64,000 nt of DNA from Yarrowia lipolytica (Eukaryota > Ascomycota > Dipodascomycetes > Dipodascales). The notes under the pieces are model-generated. The model was not told where the DNA came from and searched no databases. It worked only from the letters and a program-made list of their open reading frames with translations. The first letter of the stretch is position 1; every line of letters begins with the position of its first letter. The stretch lies in contig NC_090771.1 in assembly GCF_001761485.1 (NCBI RefSeq), positions 1,488,001-1,552,000 on the forward strand. The letters run 5' to 3'. Positions 43,077 through 53,445 of this stretch are shown piece after piece. The position numbers were made by a program, and so were the translations under genes.

Positions 43077-46000
43077 ATGACATCGGCATTCAACCCAGTA
43101 CATGTACTGAACCTCGGAGAGTCCAAGGAGGCTGCGGAGAACGATGAGATACACAAACAAGTGCGGGAACTGGCCAAAGGCTCCAAAATCACATGCATCA
43201 GCTCTTTCGGCGACAAATTGCTGGTAGGTCTGCAGTCAGGAGTGCTACTGTCTTGTTTGGTGACCGACCCTCACGCTCAGGATGGCTTTTCCATCACAAA
43301 AGTTGACTCAATTAATCTGAATGGAGCAGTGACCCAGATTGAGGTCATCAGAGACACCCGCAGCTTAATTGTCCTGGCTGGATCGCTCATTTATGTTGTT
43401 TCCATCGGATCTCTCAGCATAGAGGAGACACTGCAGAAATCAAAGGGAGCTTCGCGGTTTGCATCCATCTCTGAGGTCGACGCCACTCATGAGATCCGAA
43501 ACTTCTCAGATTCCGACGACCGAGTCGATGACGACTCGCCCAGTGTCATTTCTCGTCTGGCTATTCCCATCAAAAGACGTTTATTGGTGTACACATGGAT
43601 CGACACTGAGTTCTCGTCTTTCAGAGAACACACTCTCCCCGATAAGGCACGGGCTGTGACCTTCCTCAACACGCACTCTCTGGTGTGCATGCTGCCTTCA
43701 GAGACTCTGGTAGCGGAACTCTCACGATACGCAGACACAGTCAAATTTATAGAGGCTGCACCACCTACGAATCTGCAGGCCTACCATGGAACTCAAGAGG
43801 CTGCTGGATACATGTCATATATCGGCTTGTCCCGTTCCCCTCGGCCTAAGGCAGTGCGGCTGTCTGATGATTTGGCATTGCTGGTTCGAGACACTACTTC
43901 AGCATACCTGGACGAAACTGGACGTCTGGTGCCCTCTTACGGCGGAATATCCGATGATATGGTACTTGCCGAGCACCCCCCACATGCCGGTCGTAACAAA
44001 CACCGACATGATCATTCTCACCAGCTGTGTTTCAACTACACCAACAAGCTCAATTGGAAGATTGCTCCCGCGGCTGTTGGAATTGTGCACCCGTACCTAT
44101 TGGTAGCTCTTCCATCTCACGTGGAAGTCCGAAACCCATACACCACTACTCTTATTCAGCAGATCACTATCCCCGATATTCAGCACATAAGTCACAACAG
44201 AAAGATCAGCTACATTGCCACCGGAACTAGGGTGATTCGGCTGTTCTCTACCGACTACATTTCTGTCATCGACAATATAATCGAGATGGGCTTCCTTGAT
44301 GAGGGTATCTCTCTCATGTCCAAGATTGACCAGGTTCTACTAGAAACGGGTAATGAGACTGAAGGAGGAGAGGAGGGCAAGAGCTTGAAGGAACGGAAAC
44401 TGAGAGAACTCATTATTCTCAAAGCCACCAGCCTTTATGAGAATGGTGATATCGAGGACTCCATGTCGCTTTTCTCGGAAGTAAGTGCTCCTCCGGAGCT
44501 TGTTCTAGAACTGAGTAAAGGGTTGCTGCAAGATGACGAAGATGCTGGCGATGTGGATCACCACGAGGATGAAGTCAATGGAGAGGAGGAAACCCAAGCA
44601 GATGACACCCACAAAGAAACAGGCGAGGGTAAAAATCATACCAACGGTTCCGGAAAGAATAATGAAGAAGACTCCATGTCTCCTGGGGCACCTTCTATCA
44701 CTCTTTCGTCTCGTGACACCGCATCTATTCACACGGCTAACCGGCCTTCGCCTGCACTTACCAGTCTTCTTGTGTTTCTGACTGACACTCGAAGAAAGCT
44801 GACCCGGATCACGACTTCTCAGGAGAAGATTTACTACCGAGGTGTCGAACTTTCCAACGATATTTACGGTAATGCAGAGCAAGCTATGGCTCTTGTTGAC
44901 ACATCCCTTCTCCAGTGTTATATTCGAGTCTCTCCTGGTCTTATTGGCCCTCTTCTCCGTGTCAAGAACTATTGTGATCCTACTGTGGTGAAGACGGAGT
45001 TGTCCAAATTATCCAAATGGAAGGAACTGATCGACTTCTACTATGGAAAGGGTCTTCACAAAGATGCTTTGGAGCTGCTGGTTGAGTTAAAGGGCAAGAA
45101 TCATGAGTTCACGTCTGAGTCCATCATCTCGTACCTCCAAAAGCTCGATGCACATAACATCGACCTCATTTTGGAGTTCTCAAAGGTGCCTATTGAGGAG
45201 GATATTGAAAATGGACGAGAGCTATTTTTAGAGGATACGGACCAGGCTACCAGTTTGCCTCGAAATAAAGTGGTTGCGTTCCTGAAGGACGTCTCTTCTC
45301 TTTTAGCAATTGAGTATCTCGAGGATCTTGCCTACAAGAAGCACGACGATACTGTTCGCTTCCACAACGATCTGGCACTGTTGTACATTCGTGAAATTGA
45401 GAAGTCAGACGATGCTTCTGACAAGGAGAAGTTCTCCCGAAAGCTGCTCAAATTTCTCGGCAGATCTACTCACTATCGACCCCAGACTGTCTACTCTGCT
45501 GTTCCAAAGAAGATGTTCGAGCAACGAGCTGTGCTTCTTTCCAAGATGGATCAGGAGCATGATGCTCTGGTAATCTACGTCTATGACATGGACAGTCCTA
45601 TGAAGGCACAGAACCATGCATCTGACTTGTATGGAAAGGACCCTGTCAAGGGTCTGGAGTCGCTGCATGAACTTCTGGATATTCTGCTGACTCCTCCCAG
45701 GAAGGGGCCCAAGCCCAACATTGAGGCGGCGCTCAAGCTTCTGAGTTCCCAGGGCTCTCGAATGGACCCTGCCAAGGTTCTGAATCTGCTGAGTGACGAT
45801 GTCAAGATCTCAGAGATCTACCCATTCCTGTGTTCACAGATTCGTAACACCACTGCTACCGCTAACCAGCTAAGACTGCGAACCTCGTTGGAGAAGGTGT
45901 ATGCAGTCAGCGTCGAGGAGGAGTATCTCGAGACTCGTGCGCAAAGCGTCCGAGTAACTGACTCTCGTATGTGTCGGATTTGTCTAAAACGACTTGGCCA

Positions 46001-46118
46001 CAGTGTTGTTAGTGTGTTCCCTGATTTGACTGTGGTTCACTATGGGTGTGCCAACGCTTACCAGGATATCCTGGATCGAAAGAGGGCCCGTCCTTTGACG
46101 GTTGGTACTCTGAATTAA
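43077..46118 (+). CDS. VAM6: HOPS subunit VAM6/VPS39
   Basis: 1013 residues from the ATG at 43077 (MTSAFNPVHVLNL). An N-terminal CNH/beta-propeller region (about 1-330, with FGDKLLVGLQSGVLLSC) leads into helical solenoid repeats, interrupted by an acidic, Gly/Asn/Glu-rich insertion at about 480-550. The C-terminus has the Vps39 zinc-finger-like end: CRICLKRLGHSVVSVFP then VVHYGC. Vam6 is a HOPS component on the vacuole that contacts the Rab Ypt7 and is part of vacuole-mitochondria contact sites. The length is near S. cerevisiae Vam6 (1049). Confidence 0.93.
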   Translation: MTSAFNPVHVLNLGESKEAAENDEIHKQVRELAKGSKITCISSFGDKLLVGLQSGVLLSCLVTDPHAQDGFSITKVDSINLNGAVTQIEVIRDTRSLIVLAGSLIYVVSIGSLSIEETLQKSKGASRFASISEVDATHEIRNFSDSDDRVDDDSPSVISRLAIPIKRRLLVYTWIDTEFSSFREHTLPDKARAVTFLNTHSLVCMLPSETLVAELSRYADTVKFIEAAPPTNLQAYHGTQEAAGYMSYIGLSRSPRPKAVRLSDDLALLVRDTTSAYLDETGRLVPSYGGISDDMVLAEHPPHAGRNKHRHDHSHQLCFNYTNKLNWKIAPAAVGIVHPYLLVALPSHVEVRNPYTTTLIQQITIPDIQHISHNRKISYIATGTRVIRLFSTDYISVIDNIIEMGFLDEGISLMSKIDQVLLETGNETEGGEEGKSLKERKLRELIILKATSLYENGDIEDSMSLFSEVSAPPELVLELSKGLLQDDEDAGDVDHHEDEVNGEEETQADDTHKETGEGKNHTNGSGKNNEEDSMSPGAPSITLSSRDTASIHTANRPSPALTSLLVFLTDTRRKLTRITTSQEKIYYRGVELSNDIYGNAEQAMALVDTSLLQCYIRVSPGLIGPLLRVKNYCDPTVVKTELSKLSKWKELIDFYYGKGLHKDALELLVELKGKNHEFTSESIISYLQKLDAHNIDLILEFSKVPIEEDIENGRELFLEDTDQATSLPRNKVVAFLKDVSSLLAIEYLEDLAYKKHDDTVRFHNDLALLYIREIEKSDDASDKEKFSRKLLKFLGRSTHYRPQTVYSAVPKKMFEQRAVLLSKMDQEHDALVIYVYDMDSPMKAQNHASDLYGKDPVKGLESLHELLDILLTPPRKGPKPNIEAALKLLSSQGSRMDPAKVLNLLSDDVKISEIYPFLCSQIRNTTATANQLRLRTSLEKVYAVSVEEEYLETRAQSVRVTDSRMCRICLKRLGHSVVSVFPDLTVVHYGCANAYQDILDRKRARPLTVGTLN

Positions 46119-46620
46119 ATAGCATATCATTGTATTGTGTTCACTGTTTTTGTTGGTCATTGGCAGGTTTGTACATAACATCTCGACTGAGTGACAGTGA
46201 TGATGTTTACATTCGGACCATATAAGAGCAGTTATTCATTAATGCGACATTATTTAACGTGTATATTCCAAGTTGATAGTATTTGCTTTGATGTCTTTTG
46301 CACTGGACGGCTCTTGCGGGTTGGCCCACTCTGTGACAGACGACTCGACACAAGCGCATCTTCTCCTAAGGACATAAAATGCGAGGTACACAAGGGACAT
46401 TTATTAAAAAAATCTGATGAAACAACTCCTCTAAACAAGTTCCGCCACTTGGGACTCCTCGGCTTCTTTCAAAGTCTTGACGACAAACTTCCTCTCCTTA
46501 CCCCACCTATCACCCTCCGTTGCAGCTATATTAGGTTTGGATTATTAAAAAAACCAGCCTCGGCCGAGTGACTGAACATCGCAACTCAACCTCCTCTTTC
46601 ATACCACACTACGACACAAA
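46119..46620. other. Intergenic region VAM6 to YVH1 (502 bp)
   Basis: 3' flank of VAM6 and promoter of YVH1. It is AT-rich, with a poly-A patch at 46407-46413. No gene seen. Confidence 0.5.
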
Positions 46621-47969
46621 ATGGCTATGCATCGAGTGGCTCCGGATATCCCCCTATGGGTGGGATCGATCTACTCCCTTTCTGCTCACATTTCCTTCGA
46701 GAAGTACAACATCAACCATATCATCTCCATGGTCAGAGGCGAGCTGCCTGGAAACCAGATCCAGGGATACACTCACTTGCACGTGGAGATGGATGACGAC
46801 GAAGAGGAGAACATCATGCAATACTTCCCCGAGACCAACAAGTTTATCGAGGACGCCTGTGGCGAATGGATGACTAAAGTGGCCGAATCGGGCAAGTACA
46901 AGAACTACCCTGAGAATGTCGAATCCGTGCATCTCGAGTACCCGCATAACCCCGATCCTCCGGGAGTGCTGGTTCATTGCATGGCCGGTATCTCGCGATC
47001 TTCTACTATCGTCATCGCTTACTTGATGAAGAAGCTGGGTCTCACTGCTGAGCAGGGACTGGCTCTTGTTAAGAAAGGACGAAAGATCGCCAACCCTAAC
47101 CCTTCCTTCGTGGAGCAGCTCAAGATCTACGAGCAATGTGGATACGAGATTGACGACTCCAAGCCCCTATACCGTCAATGGATCCTCAAAAAGGACTCTG
47201 AGGGTATTCCTAACATTGGATCTACACCCAAGTTCAAGTACAGATCGGAGACTGAGGGGCTGACCTCCAGAGGCCAGGGCTTCTCGGCTGATTTCAGACG
47301 TCAGATCAGACCCAAGATGAACCAGTCTGGTGCTGTCGAGGATGCCACCGAGGCAACTCCTGAACAGACTGCTCCTTCAATGAAGACCTCTCTCCTGAGA
47401 TGTCGAATGTGTCGGTGAGTATGAGGTAACCGGTATGCTATGAGTGGATGGATATCCATAGTATGCCAAAGTTGATGTGATGGTGAGATGTCTATTTTCC
47501 ACGTTTTCTCTTGATCTGCCGTCTCTCGACGTACATCTTGTCTAACCATGGAGACAAGATTGTTTACTTTACACGTCTCATTATTTATTCCTATTTTTTT
47601 CCTTTTCTTTTTTCATCTGCCCCCTCTTCTATTCCCTTACTAACCCAAGTCTCTAGACAAATCCTTGCCTCTTCTAACGCGTTTATTGTCCACGAACCCA
47701 AGTCCCCCATGCCCAAACAACAGTCGTCTCGAAACGGTATTGGAGCCAATGCATCAATCGCTCCCCAGTGCATGCAATACTATGTAGAGCCCATCGAGTG
47801 GATGCGAGATGAGCTCGAAAAGGGCGCACTTGATGGAAAGCTCAACTGTCCCAAATGTAAGGCCAAACTGGGCTCTTACAAGTGGCAGGGAAGCAAGTGT
47901 TCCTGCGGTAAATGGTGCACACCCGCCATCGAGTTGACCAGGTCCAAGGTCGATGAGATGTTGAGCTAG
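46621..47969 (+). CDS. YVH1: Dual-specificity phosphatase YVH1, one intron
   Basis: Exon 1 is 46621-47414 and exon 2 is 47657-47969. The 242-bp intron has donor GTGAGT; CTAAC lies 10 nt before the TCTCTAG acceptor. The product has 368 residues. Parts: a DSP domain with catalytic loop VHCMAGISRSS (Cys120), then the C-terminal zinc domain. This starts with CRMC (C261, C264) and continues in exon 2 with VHEPKSP, CMQYYVEPIEWM, LNCPKCKAKLGSYKW and CSCGKWCTPA. The zinc end is specific for Yvh1, which releases Mrt4 from pre-60S ribosomes and has phosphatase activity. The intron falls directly after the first CxxC of the zinc domain. Retention would end the protein at once (CGG TGA) and remove the domain. 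The length matches S. cerevisiae Yvh1 (364). Confidence 0.95.
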
Positions 47970-48823
47970 GTATGTAGCCCAGTCTCCCCATATAGAGTGT
48001 ACAATAGACTATTTGAATATTATGATGGCGTTTCATGAGCACCGAATACTTAAGCACTGGAGACTATCTCTACCACTTAGACCATGAGATGCTACGCTGA
48101 GATGCATCGATCCACGTCAGAGCCGTGTATTCCCTACATCTGTTTAATAAGGAGCGGCTCAGAATTAGAAGTTCTCACATACTTGTCCATAGCTATAATA
48201 CTAGTCCTTCACATCACGTGTCTTCTGCGCTTCCAATTTCGAAGCAAGGGTGAGGTCGGTTGGTTAAGTACCAATTCTTGACAAAGCTATTTGTGGGCGA
48301 ACGAAGTTTCTAAGAACTCCTTCATTGACCCTTAATCTGGTATGGCTTCTGGTCTTGAGATCTCTAGGTTGAAACTTCCCAGCTGCTTGCAAATAAGCTG
48401 GATACACCAGTAGAGAGGCTTCATCTGTGTTGTGAGGCACCCTCCAGACAAACCAGTGTAAAATGTTTTCTCTAAATGTATTCATTACTAGTATAATTAC
48501 ATCTCAGCCCTAACTCGACTCAACTATTTCACTTTATGACGTCGTCTTGTATACCGCTCTTCTTTGCTTGCGTACTGAAATTGTCTAATGAGATTGCCCC
48601 AATAGGCAAGAGATGAATCCATAACAGGTTGTTTTTTTAATGAAGCCCTTTAATGTGAAATTGTCCACACCTTTCTCTTCCACCTCATCACCATGTGACT
48701 ACCGATTCTTCTACTCGGGCTGCTGTTTTCGCACTCGTCTTCAATAAGGTCGGGAGAAGCTTGCTCACTCAGAGCTGATTTCGCTGGTTTGGAGCAGCTA
48801 CCTAGATAGAAAGTCGGCTCTCG
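47970..48823. other. Intergenic region (0.85 kb)
   Basis: 3' flank of YVH1 and the region before the protease remnant. No recognisable feature. Confidence 0.45.
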
Positions 48824-49560
48824 ATGATGTCGTCAAGAGAGATGAGCTCCAATCAAACCCGTAACCTCACTATTGTCACGTTCAAGAAGGAGGTATTAAC
48901 TGAGGCGAAACTGAACCATGTGAAAGCCCTCTTGAGCACAGACTCGCCAATCCAGAACTTGTACGACATTGGTAGGTTGAAAAAGGATCCGGAGTTGTCG
49001 GTTATGTTGGATCTTGAACTTCATCTCCATGTGCTCAACCGTCAACGTGCATCAACATGATGGAATGGTACGTGGTGAGGCTAGAGTGATGGAACAGCTA
49101 CAGAAGTTCAAAAATGCAATGGCCACTCTTCCAATTCCACTTGGTATCTGTCCAGGATCTCCCATAACTCTCCCGGATCGGGCTACACCGCCTCTCGTGA
49201 TGCTAGCTACCTACCAATATCTACATCATTGACAGCGGAGTACGAATAACCTACAATCACTTCTCGGGCGAGAAAGATGGGGAGCTAACTTCTACAACAA
49301 TATTAATGAAGACGAGTACAGCCACTGAACAGGGGTGATGGGAGTTTTTGCTCTACTCTCTCGAGAGGCACATATTATCGGCGTCAAGGTTCTTAGAAAA
49401 AACAATAAGTACAGGCTCGTTGGCTGGTATCATTACAAGGCTATAATGGGCCCTCAGCCATGCTTCTCAGTCTCCTGTGAAGTCCAACATTAGCATGTCC
49501 TTTCGGTTCCGTATTAGCTCCAACCGACCATTACCCCTAGACCATCTTTCTTTCGGCTGG
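48824..49560 (+). pseudogene. Decayed subtilisin-type (S8, XPR2/proteinase K-like) protease gene
   Basis: Four colinear pieces in different frames match a subtilase from its propeptide into its catalytic domain. They are: a propeptide-like start (48824-49057, LTIVTFKKEVLTEAKLNHVK, as in I9 inhibitors); a junction and catalytic-Asp region (49140-49275, WYLSRISHN and IYIIDSGV with Asp at 49231-49233); AHIIGVKVL (about 49372-49398), which normally follows the His motif; and SNISMSF (about 49480-49500), like the INMSLGG segment. The expected HGTHV stretch is degraded to a remnant DEYSH and a stop. No secretion signal and no catalytic Ser region are found. Several frame breaks make a functional product impossible. 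Y. lipolytica is known for many alkaline extracellular protease paralogues, and this fits a dead member. Confidence 0.75.
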
Positions 49561-50055
49561 GTCCTTACTCAGAATAAAGGAAGACTTCAGGTGAAAAACA
49601 TCACTCCCATCTTCCTTGCCTGTAACATGTATTTCTAAGATTATAGATCTCTTAGATGGATATATCGCGTCTCCCGAATTGTAGCACTGCTCCTCACTAT
49701 CTGTCTGTTACAGCTTCCATGAACTTTGATCTAAACTGGTTTCATGTATCTCCACTATCAGACCAGCCTGAACTTAAGTCTAACCAACTGTAGGTGCTGT
49801 GATACAAGCCCAAGTGTCTTTCAGTCACGACGAGCGCCATAGCAAATAACAACGAATTCAAGAGCAACTGCGCGACCACACTCTCTCGAACAAATTACCC
49901 TGTCTACATCACACTTCTGATGTCTCTTCTACATCCAGTCTGCACCAAAAAAATTATAGTTGGCGCCGTGTCTCTCAACTTTCGAAAGCCGAAGTGCATA
50001 TTCATACCTGCTTTAGTAACACACCTAAACTTGTTTCCTTCACATCAACCCCACA
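49561..50055. other. Intergenic region and promoter of the aminopeptidase gene (0.5 kb)
   Basis: No further recognisable protease sequence. The end nearest the ATG is CT-rich and holds the presumed promoter. Confidence 0.45.
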
Positions 50056-52764
50056 ATGGCTAGAGATACTCTCCCTTCCAGCCTCAAGCCCACCAACTAC
50101 AACCTCAGCGTCTACGATATTGACATCGACCAGTTCCTGTTCAAGGGACGAGTCGTCATCAAGTTCGACGTCAATGAGGCTACCAAGTCCATCGACCTCA
50201 ACGCCAAGGACCTCAAGCTCGACAGCGTGGAGGTCAAGGCCGACGTCACCAAGACCGAGGTCGCAATCAACGTGGATTCCATTGACTATAACGAGAAGAA
50301 TGACACCGTTGCCATTGCTCTCAAGTCCGAGATCCCCGCCAACGCCACTTCTGTTACTGCTACCATCCTGTATTCCGGCGTCATTCAGCAGAACATGTCC
50401 GGTTTCTACAAGTCCTCCTACAAGGATCCCGAGGGCAACGACAAGATTCAGCTGTCCACACAGTTCGAGGCCACTGATGCCCGAGCCGCCTTCCCTTGCA
50501 TGGATGAGCCCAACCTCAAGGCAACCTTCGATGTCTCCATCACTGTACCTGAAGCCTGGGAGGTTATCTCCAACATGCCTGTGGTCGCCTCTAAGGCCCC
50601 CACCGACGGAAAGAAGGGTGCCACCAAGGGCCCCTCCAAGGGCCCCTCCAAGGGTCCCTCCAAGGGTCCCGCTGATGGAGCCGACGCTGCGACCAAGACC
50701 GTCACCTTCGACACCACCCCCAAGATGTCCACCTACCTGCTGGCCTGGGCCTGTGGTGAATTTGAGTACGTGGAGGACTTTACCGAGCGATCATACAACG
50801 GCCGAAAGCTGCCTGTCCGAGTCTACACCACCAAGGGTCTTAAGGAGCAGGGCCTGTTTGCTCTAGACGTGACCAAGAAAGTCATTGATCTCTTCTCCGA
50901 CGTGTTTGAGATCGACTACATGCTGCCCAAGATGGACCTGCTGGCATGCCATGAGTTCTCTCACGGCGCAATGGAGAACTGGGGTCTCATTACCTACCGA
51001 ACCACTGCCGTTCTGTTTGACGAGAAGACTTCTGCTGCCGCCTACAAGCAGCGTGTTGCCTACGTTGTTGCCCACGAGGTTGCCCATCAGTGGTTTGGCG
51101 ATCTCGTTACAATGGACTGGTGGGACGAGCTGTGGCTCAACGAAGGTTTCGCCACCTGGGTTGGATGGTACGCTGTTGACCGACTCTTCCCCGACTGGCA
51201 CGTCTTCACTGCCTTCGTGGCTGAGAACATGGAGGACGCTTTGCAGCTGGACTCTGTGCGAGCCTCTCACCCTATTGAGGTTCCTGTGACCTCTGCCAAG
51301 GATATTGACCAGATCTTCGATGCCATCTCTTACCTTAAGGGAGCTTCCACCATTCGAATGCTTGGCAACACTCTTGGTGTTGACACCTTCCTCAAGGGTG
51401 TTGCTGCTTATCTGAAGAAGCATTCCTACGGTAACGCTCATACCGCCGATCTGTGGTCCGCGATTTCGGAGGTCTCTGGCCGAGACGTCAACTCCCTGAT
51501 GGAGTCATGGATCAAGAAGATTGGTTACCCTGTCATCACCGTCACCGAGAATGAGGGCTCCACTGCCACTCTCAAGCAGAACCGGTTCCTCACTACCGGC
51601 GATGCTAAGCCTGATGAGGATGAAACTCTTTGGTGGGTCCCTCTTGAGGTTTCCTCTGCAGGCCCTGGCGAAGAGGCCACCGGTAACTCCGACTCTTTCG
51701 ATGTCCGTGAGACTTCCATCTCTGGTGTTGCCCACAACGGCTTCTTCAAGCTGAACCGAAACCGAACTGGTTTCTACCGATGCAACTACTCTGTTGCTCG
51801 ATTGGAGTCTTTCGGCCAGCATCTCGACAAGCTGTCTTCTGAGGACCGAGTTGGTATCATCTCTGACGCTCTGGCCACCTCCATTGCTGGCTACGCTTCC
51901 ACTGTTGGCCTTCTGTCCTTCATCTCTCAGCTTTCCGGTGAAGACGACCCTGTGGTGTGGACATCCATTCTTGACGCCATGGCGACAATCCGATCGGCTT
52001 GGTTCGAGCAGTCTGAGGAGACCCAAAAGGCTATTGACGCCTTTACTGCCAAGCTGATCGAGCCCATCACCTCTAAGATTGGTCTTGAGTTCACTAACAA
52101 GGACAACTTCCTTGACTCCCAGCTGCGAACCCGACTCCTGGGCACTGCTGCTGGTCTTGGTGTTGATGCTGTCTCTTCTCACCTCACCTCCCTGTTCGAC
52201 AAGTGGGCAGCCGGAGACAAGACTGCCATCCATCCCTCCATTCGAATCCCCGTCTTCCGAGCCGCAGTTTCGCAGTCTGACGACTCCAAGTCTGCAGCTG
52301 CCTTTGATGCACTACTCAAGGAGCTCGAGGACCCCTCTTCTGTCGACTCTATTGAGATTGTTCTCTCTTCTCTTGGTGCCGTTCAGTCTCCTGCTCTGAT
52401 CAAGAAGTCTGTCGATATGCTTCTGACTATTGCTCCCATGAACCTACATTTCCTCGGTGGCTCTCTTGTCAACAACAAGAAGGCTCGATGGGCCCAGTGG
52501 GAGTTCATCAAGGCCAACTGGGACCATGGAGTTGTTTCCAAGCTTGGAGCCAACATGGTTGTTCTTGAAAGATACCTCAAGCTGTCCCTTCGACAGTTTG
52601 CTTCTCAGAAGGCTCTTGACGACGTGGAAGAGTTCTTTGTCGGCAAGGACCTCGACGGTTTCGACCGATCTCTTGGCCAGGCCAAGGACTTTATCAAGTC
52701 TCGAGCTGCCTGGGTTCAGCGAGATGGCTCTGTTGTTGGCGAGTGGCTTGCCAAGCAGCAGTAA
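50056..52764 (+). CDS. APE2: M1-family zinc aminopeptidase (APE2/AAP1 type)
   Basis: 902 residues, no signal peptide. The substrate motif GAMEN is at 304-308. The zinc motif is HEVAH (H340, E341, H344), with the third ligand E363 in NEGFA. The C-terminal helical domain is complete. This puromycin-sensitive aminopeptidase-like enzyme removes N-terminal residues from peptides in the cytosol, possibly vacuole or periplasm as for Ape2. Residues about 191-206 are an inserted KGPS repeat (four 12-bp units in the DNA at 50626-50673) lying between the N-terminal and catalytic domains. Strong codon bias (almost only CTC/CTT, CGA, GCC, AAG) suggests high expression. It is convergent with the CorA gene. 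Confidence 0.95.
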   Translation: MARDTLPSSLKPTNYNLSVYDIDIDQFLFKGRVVIKFDVNEATKSIDLNAKDLKLDSVEVKADVTKTEVAINVDSIDYNEKNDTVAIALKSEIPANATSVTATILYSGVIQQNMSGFYKSSYKDPEGNDKIQLSTQFEATDARAAFPCMDEPNLKATFDVSITVPEAWEVISNMPVVASKAPTDGKKGATKGPSKGPSKGPSKGPADGADAATKTVTFDTTPKMSTYLLAWACGEFEYVEDFTERSYNGRKLPVRVYTTKGLKEQGLFALDVTKKVIDLFSDVFEIDYMLPKMDLLACHEFSHGAMENWGLITYRTTAVLFDEKTSAAAYKQRVAYVVAHEVAHQWFGDLVTMDWWDELWLNEGFATWVGWYAVDRLFPDWHVFTAFVAENMEDALQLDSVRASHPIEVPVTSAKDIDQIFDAISYLKGASTIRMLGNTLGVDTFLKGVAAYLKKHSYGNAHTADLWSAISEVSGRDVNSLMESWIKKIGYPVITVTENEGSTATLKQNRFLTTGDAKPDEDETLWWVPLEVSSAGPGEEATGNSDSFDVRETSISGVAHNGFFKLNRNRTGFYRCNYSVARLESFGQHLDKLSSEDRVGIISDALATSIAGYASTVGLLSFISQLSGEDDPVVWTSILDAMATIRSAWFEQSEETQKAIDAFTAKLIEPITSKIGLEFTNKDNFLDSQLRTRLLGTAAGLGVDAVSSHLTSLFDKWAAGDKTAIHPSIRIPVFRAAVSQSDDSKSAAAFDALLKELEDPSSVDSIEIVLSSLGAVQSPALIKKSVDMLLTIAPMNLHFLGGSLVNNKKARWAQWEFIKANWDHGVVSKLGANMVVLERYLKLSLRQFASQKALDDVEEFFVGKDLDGFDRSLGQAKDFIKSRAAWVQRDGSVVGEWLAKQQ
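50626..50673 (+). repeat. 12-bp tandem repeat coding KGPS in the aminopeptidase
   Basis: Four units, AAGGGCCCCTCC with T variants, the last one ending in GCT. It encodes KGPS KGPS KGPS KGPA. In-frame microsatellite, probably variable in copy number among strains. Confidence 0.9.
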
Positions 52765-52914
52765 GGGCCGCGTGTACCTTATTTAATATATTGATGATTG
52801 TATGGAACGTATAGATAGTGTATATTGGTGTTATCCAAATTGTGTACAGTAGTAGTTACATAACCAAACCAATATATATTAATACATAAAAAAAGTTAGC
52901 CAGTTGCCGATCAC

Positions 52915-53445
52915 CTAAGAGTATCGACGTCGTCTTTGTCCTCGCCATCCGTAGATGATGTTAATCTTGATCCATTCGAGGAAGGCAAGGATCCACGACT
53001 TGAAGAAGATGAGAATCAGCAGACCTCCGACCACAGGAACAGTGGAGTACCAGTAGTAAGAGACTCCATGGTTGTGGATTTCAGGGAACTCGTCGAAGTT
53101 CATACCAAAGATACCCGAGATGACAGTCATGGGCTGCAGAATAACAGTGATGAAAGAAATGATTGTCAGCAGGTCATTAGACTTTGATGTGATCGTATTG
53201 AAGATTAGATCCGTCATGTTCTTAGTTCCAGCTCGCATGATATCGAGATCTTCAGTGAAGATCTGCGAATGATCAGCAACATCAGCAAGGTAGACTTTTG
53301 CGAGCTCAGAAACCATGCCAGAACTGGGTGTAGAATTGACCGAAGGGACGTGGGAACCGTTGGCGTGGAAGCCACGCAGAGAGTTGACAACCGTGGTGAT
53401 AGGGGCGATAGTTGATCTCAGCATGCACAGATCACTCTTCTCCAA
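52915..53445 (-). CDS. CorA magnesium transporter, C-terminal part (interrupted gene)
   Basis: 176 residues beginning (L)EKSDLCMLRSTIAP, the coiled region before the membrane part. Two membrane helices follow, the first ending in the CorA signature GMN (SGIFGMNFDEF), the second at about VPVVGGLLILIFF. The tail is Arg-rich. No start codon of its own is expected; it is the continuation of the part at 54522-56017, from which it is separated by 1081 bp. Joined across the TTGGA repeats the frame is exact (HLLEKSDL). Confidence 0.85.
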   Translation of the reverse strand: MEKSDLCMLRSTIAPITTVVNSLRGFHANGSHVPSVNSTPSSGMVSELAKVYLADVADHSQIFTEDLDIMRAGTKNMTDLIFNTITSKSNDLLTIISFITVILQPMTVISGIFGMNFDEFPEIHNHGVSYYWYSTVPVVGGLLILIFFKSWILAFLEWIKINIIYGWRGQRRRRYS

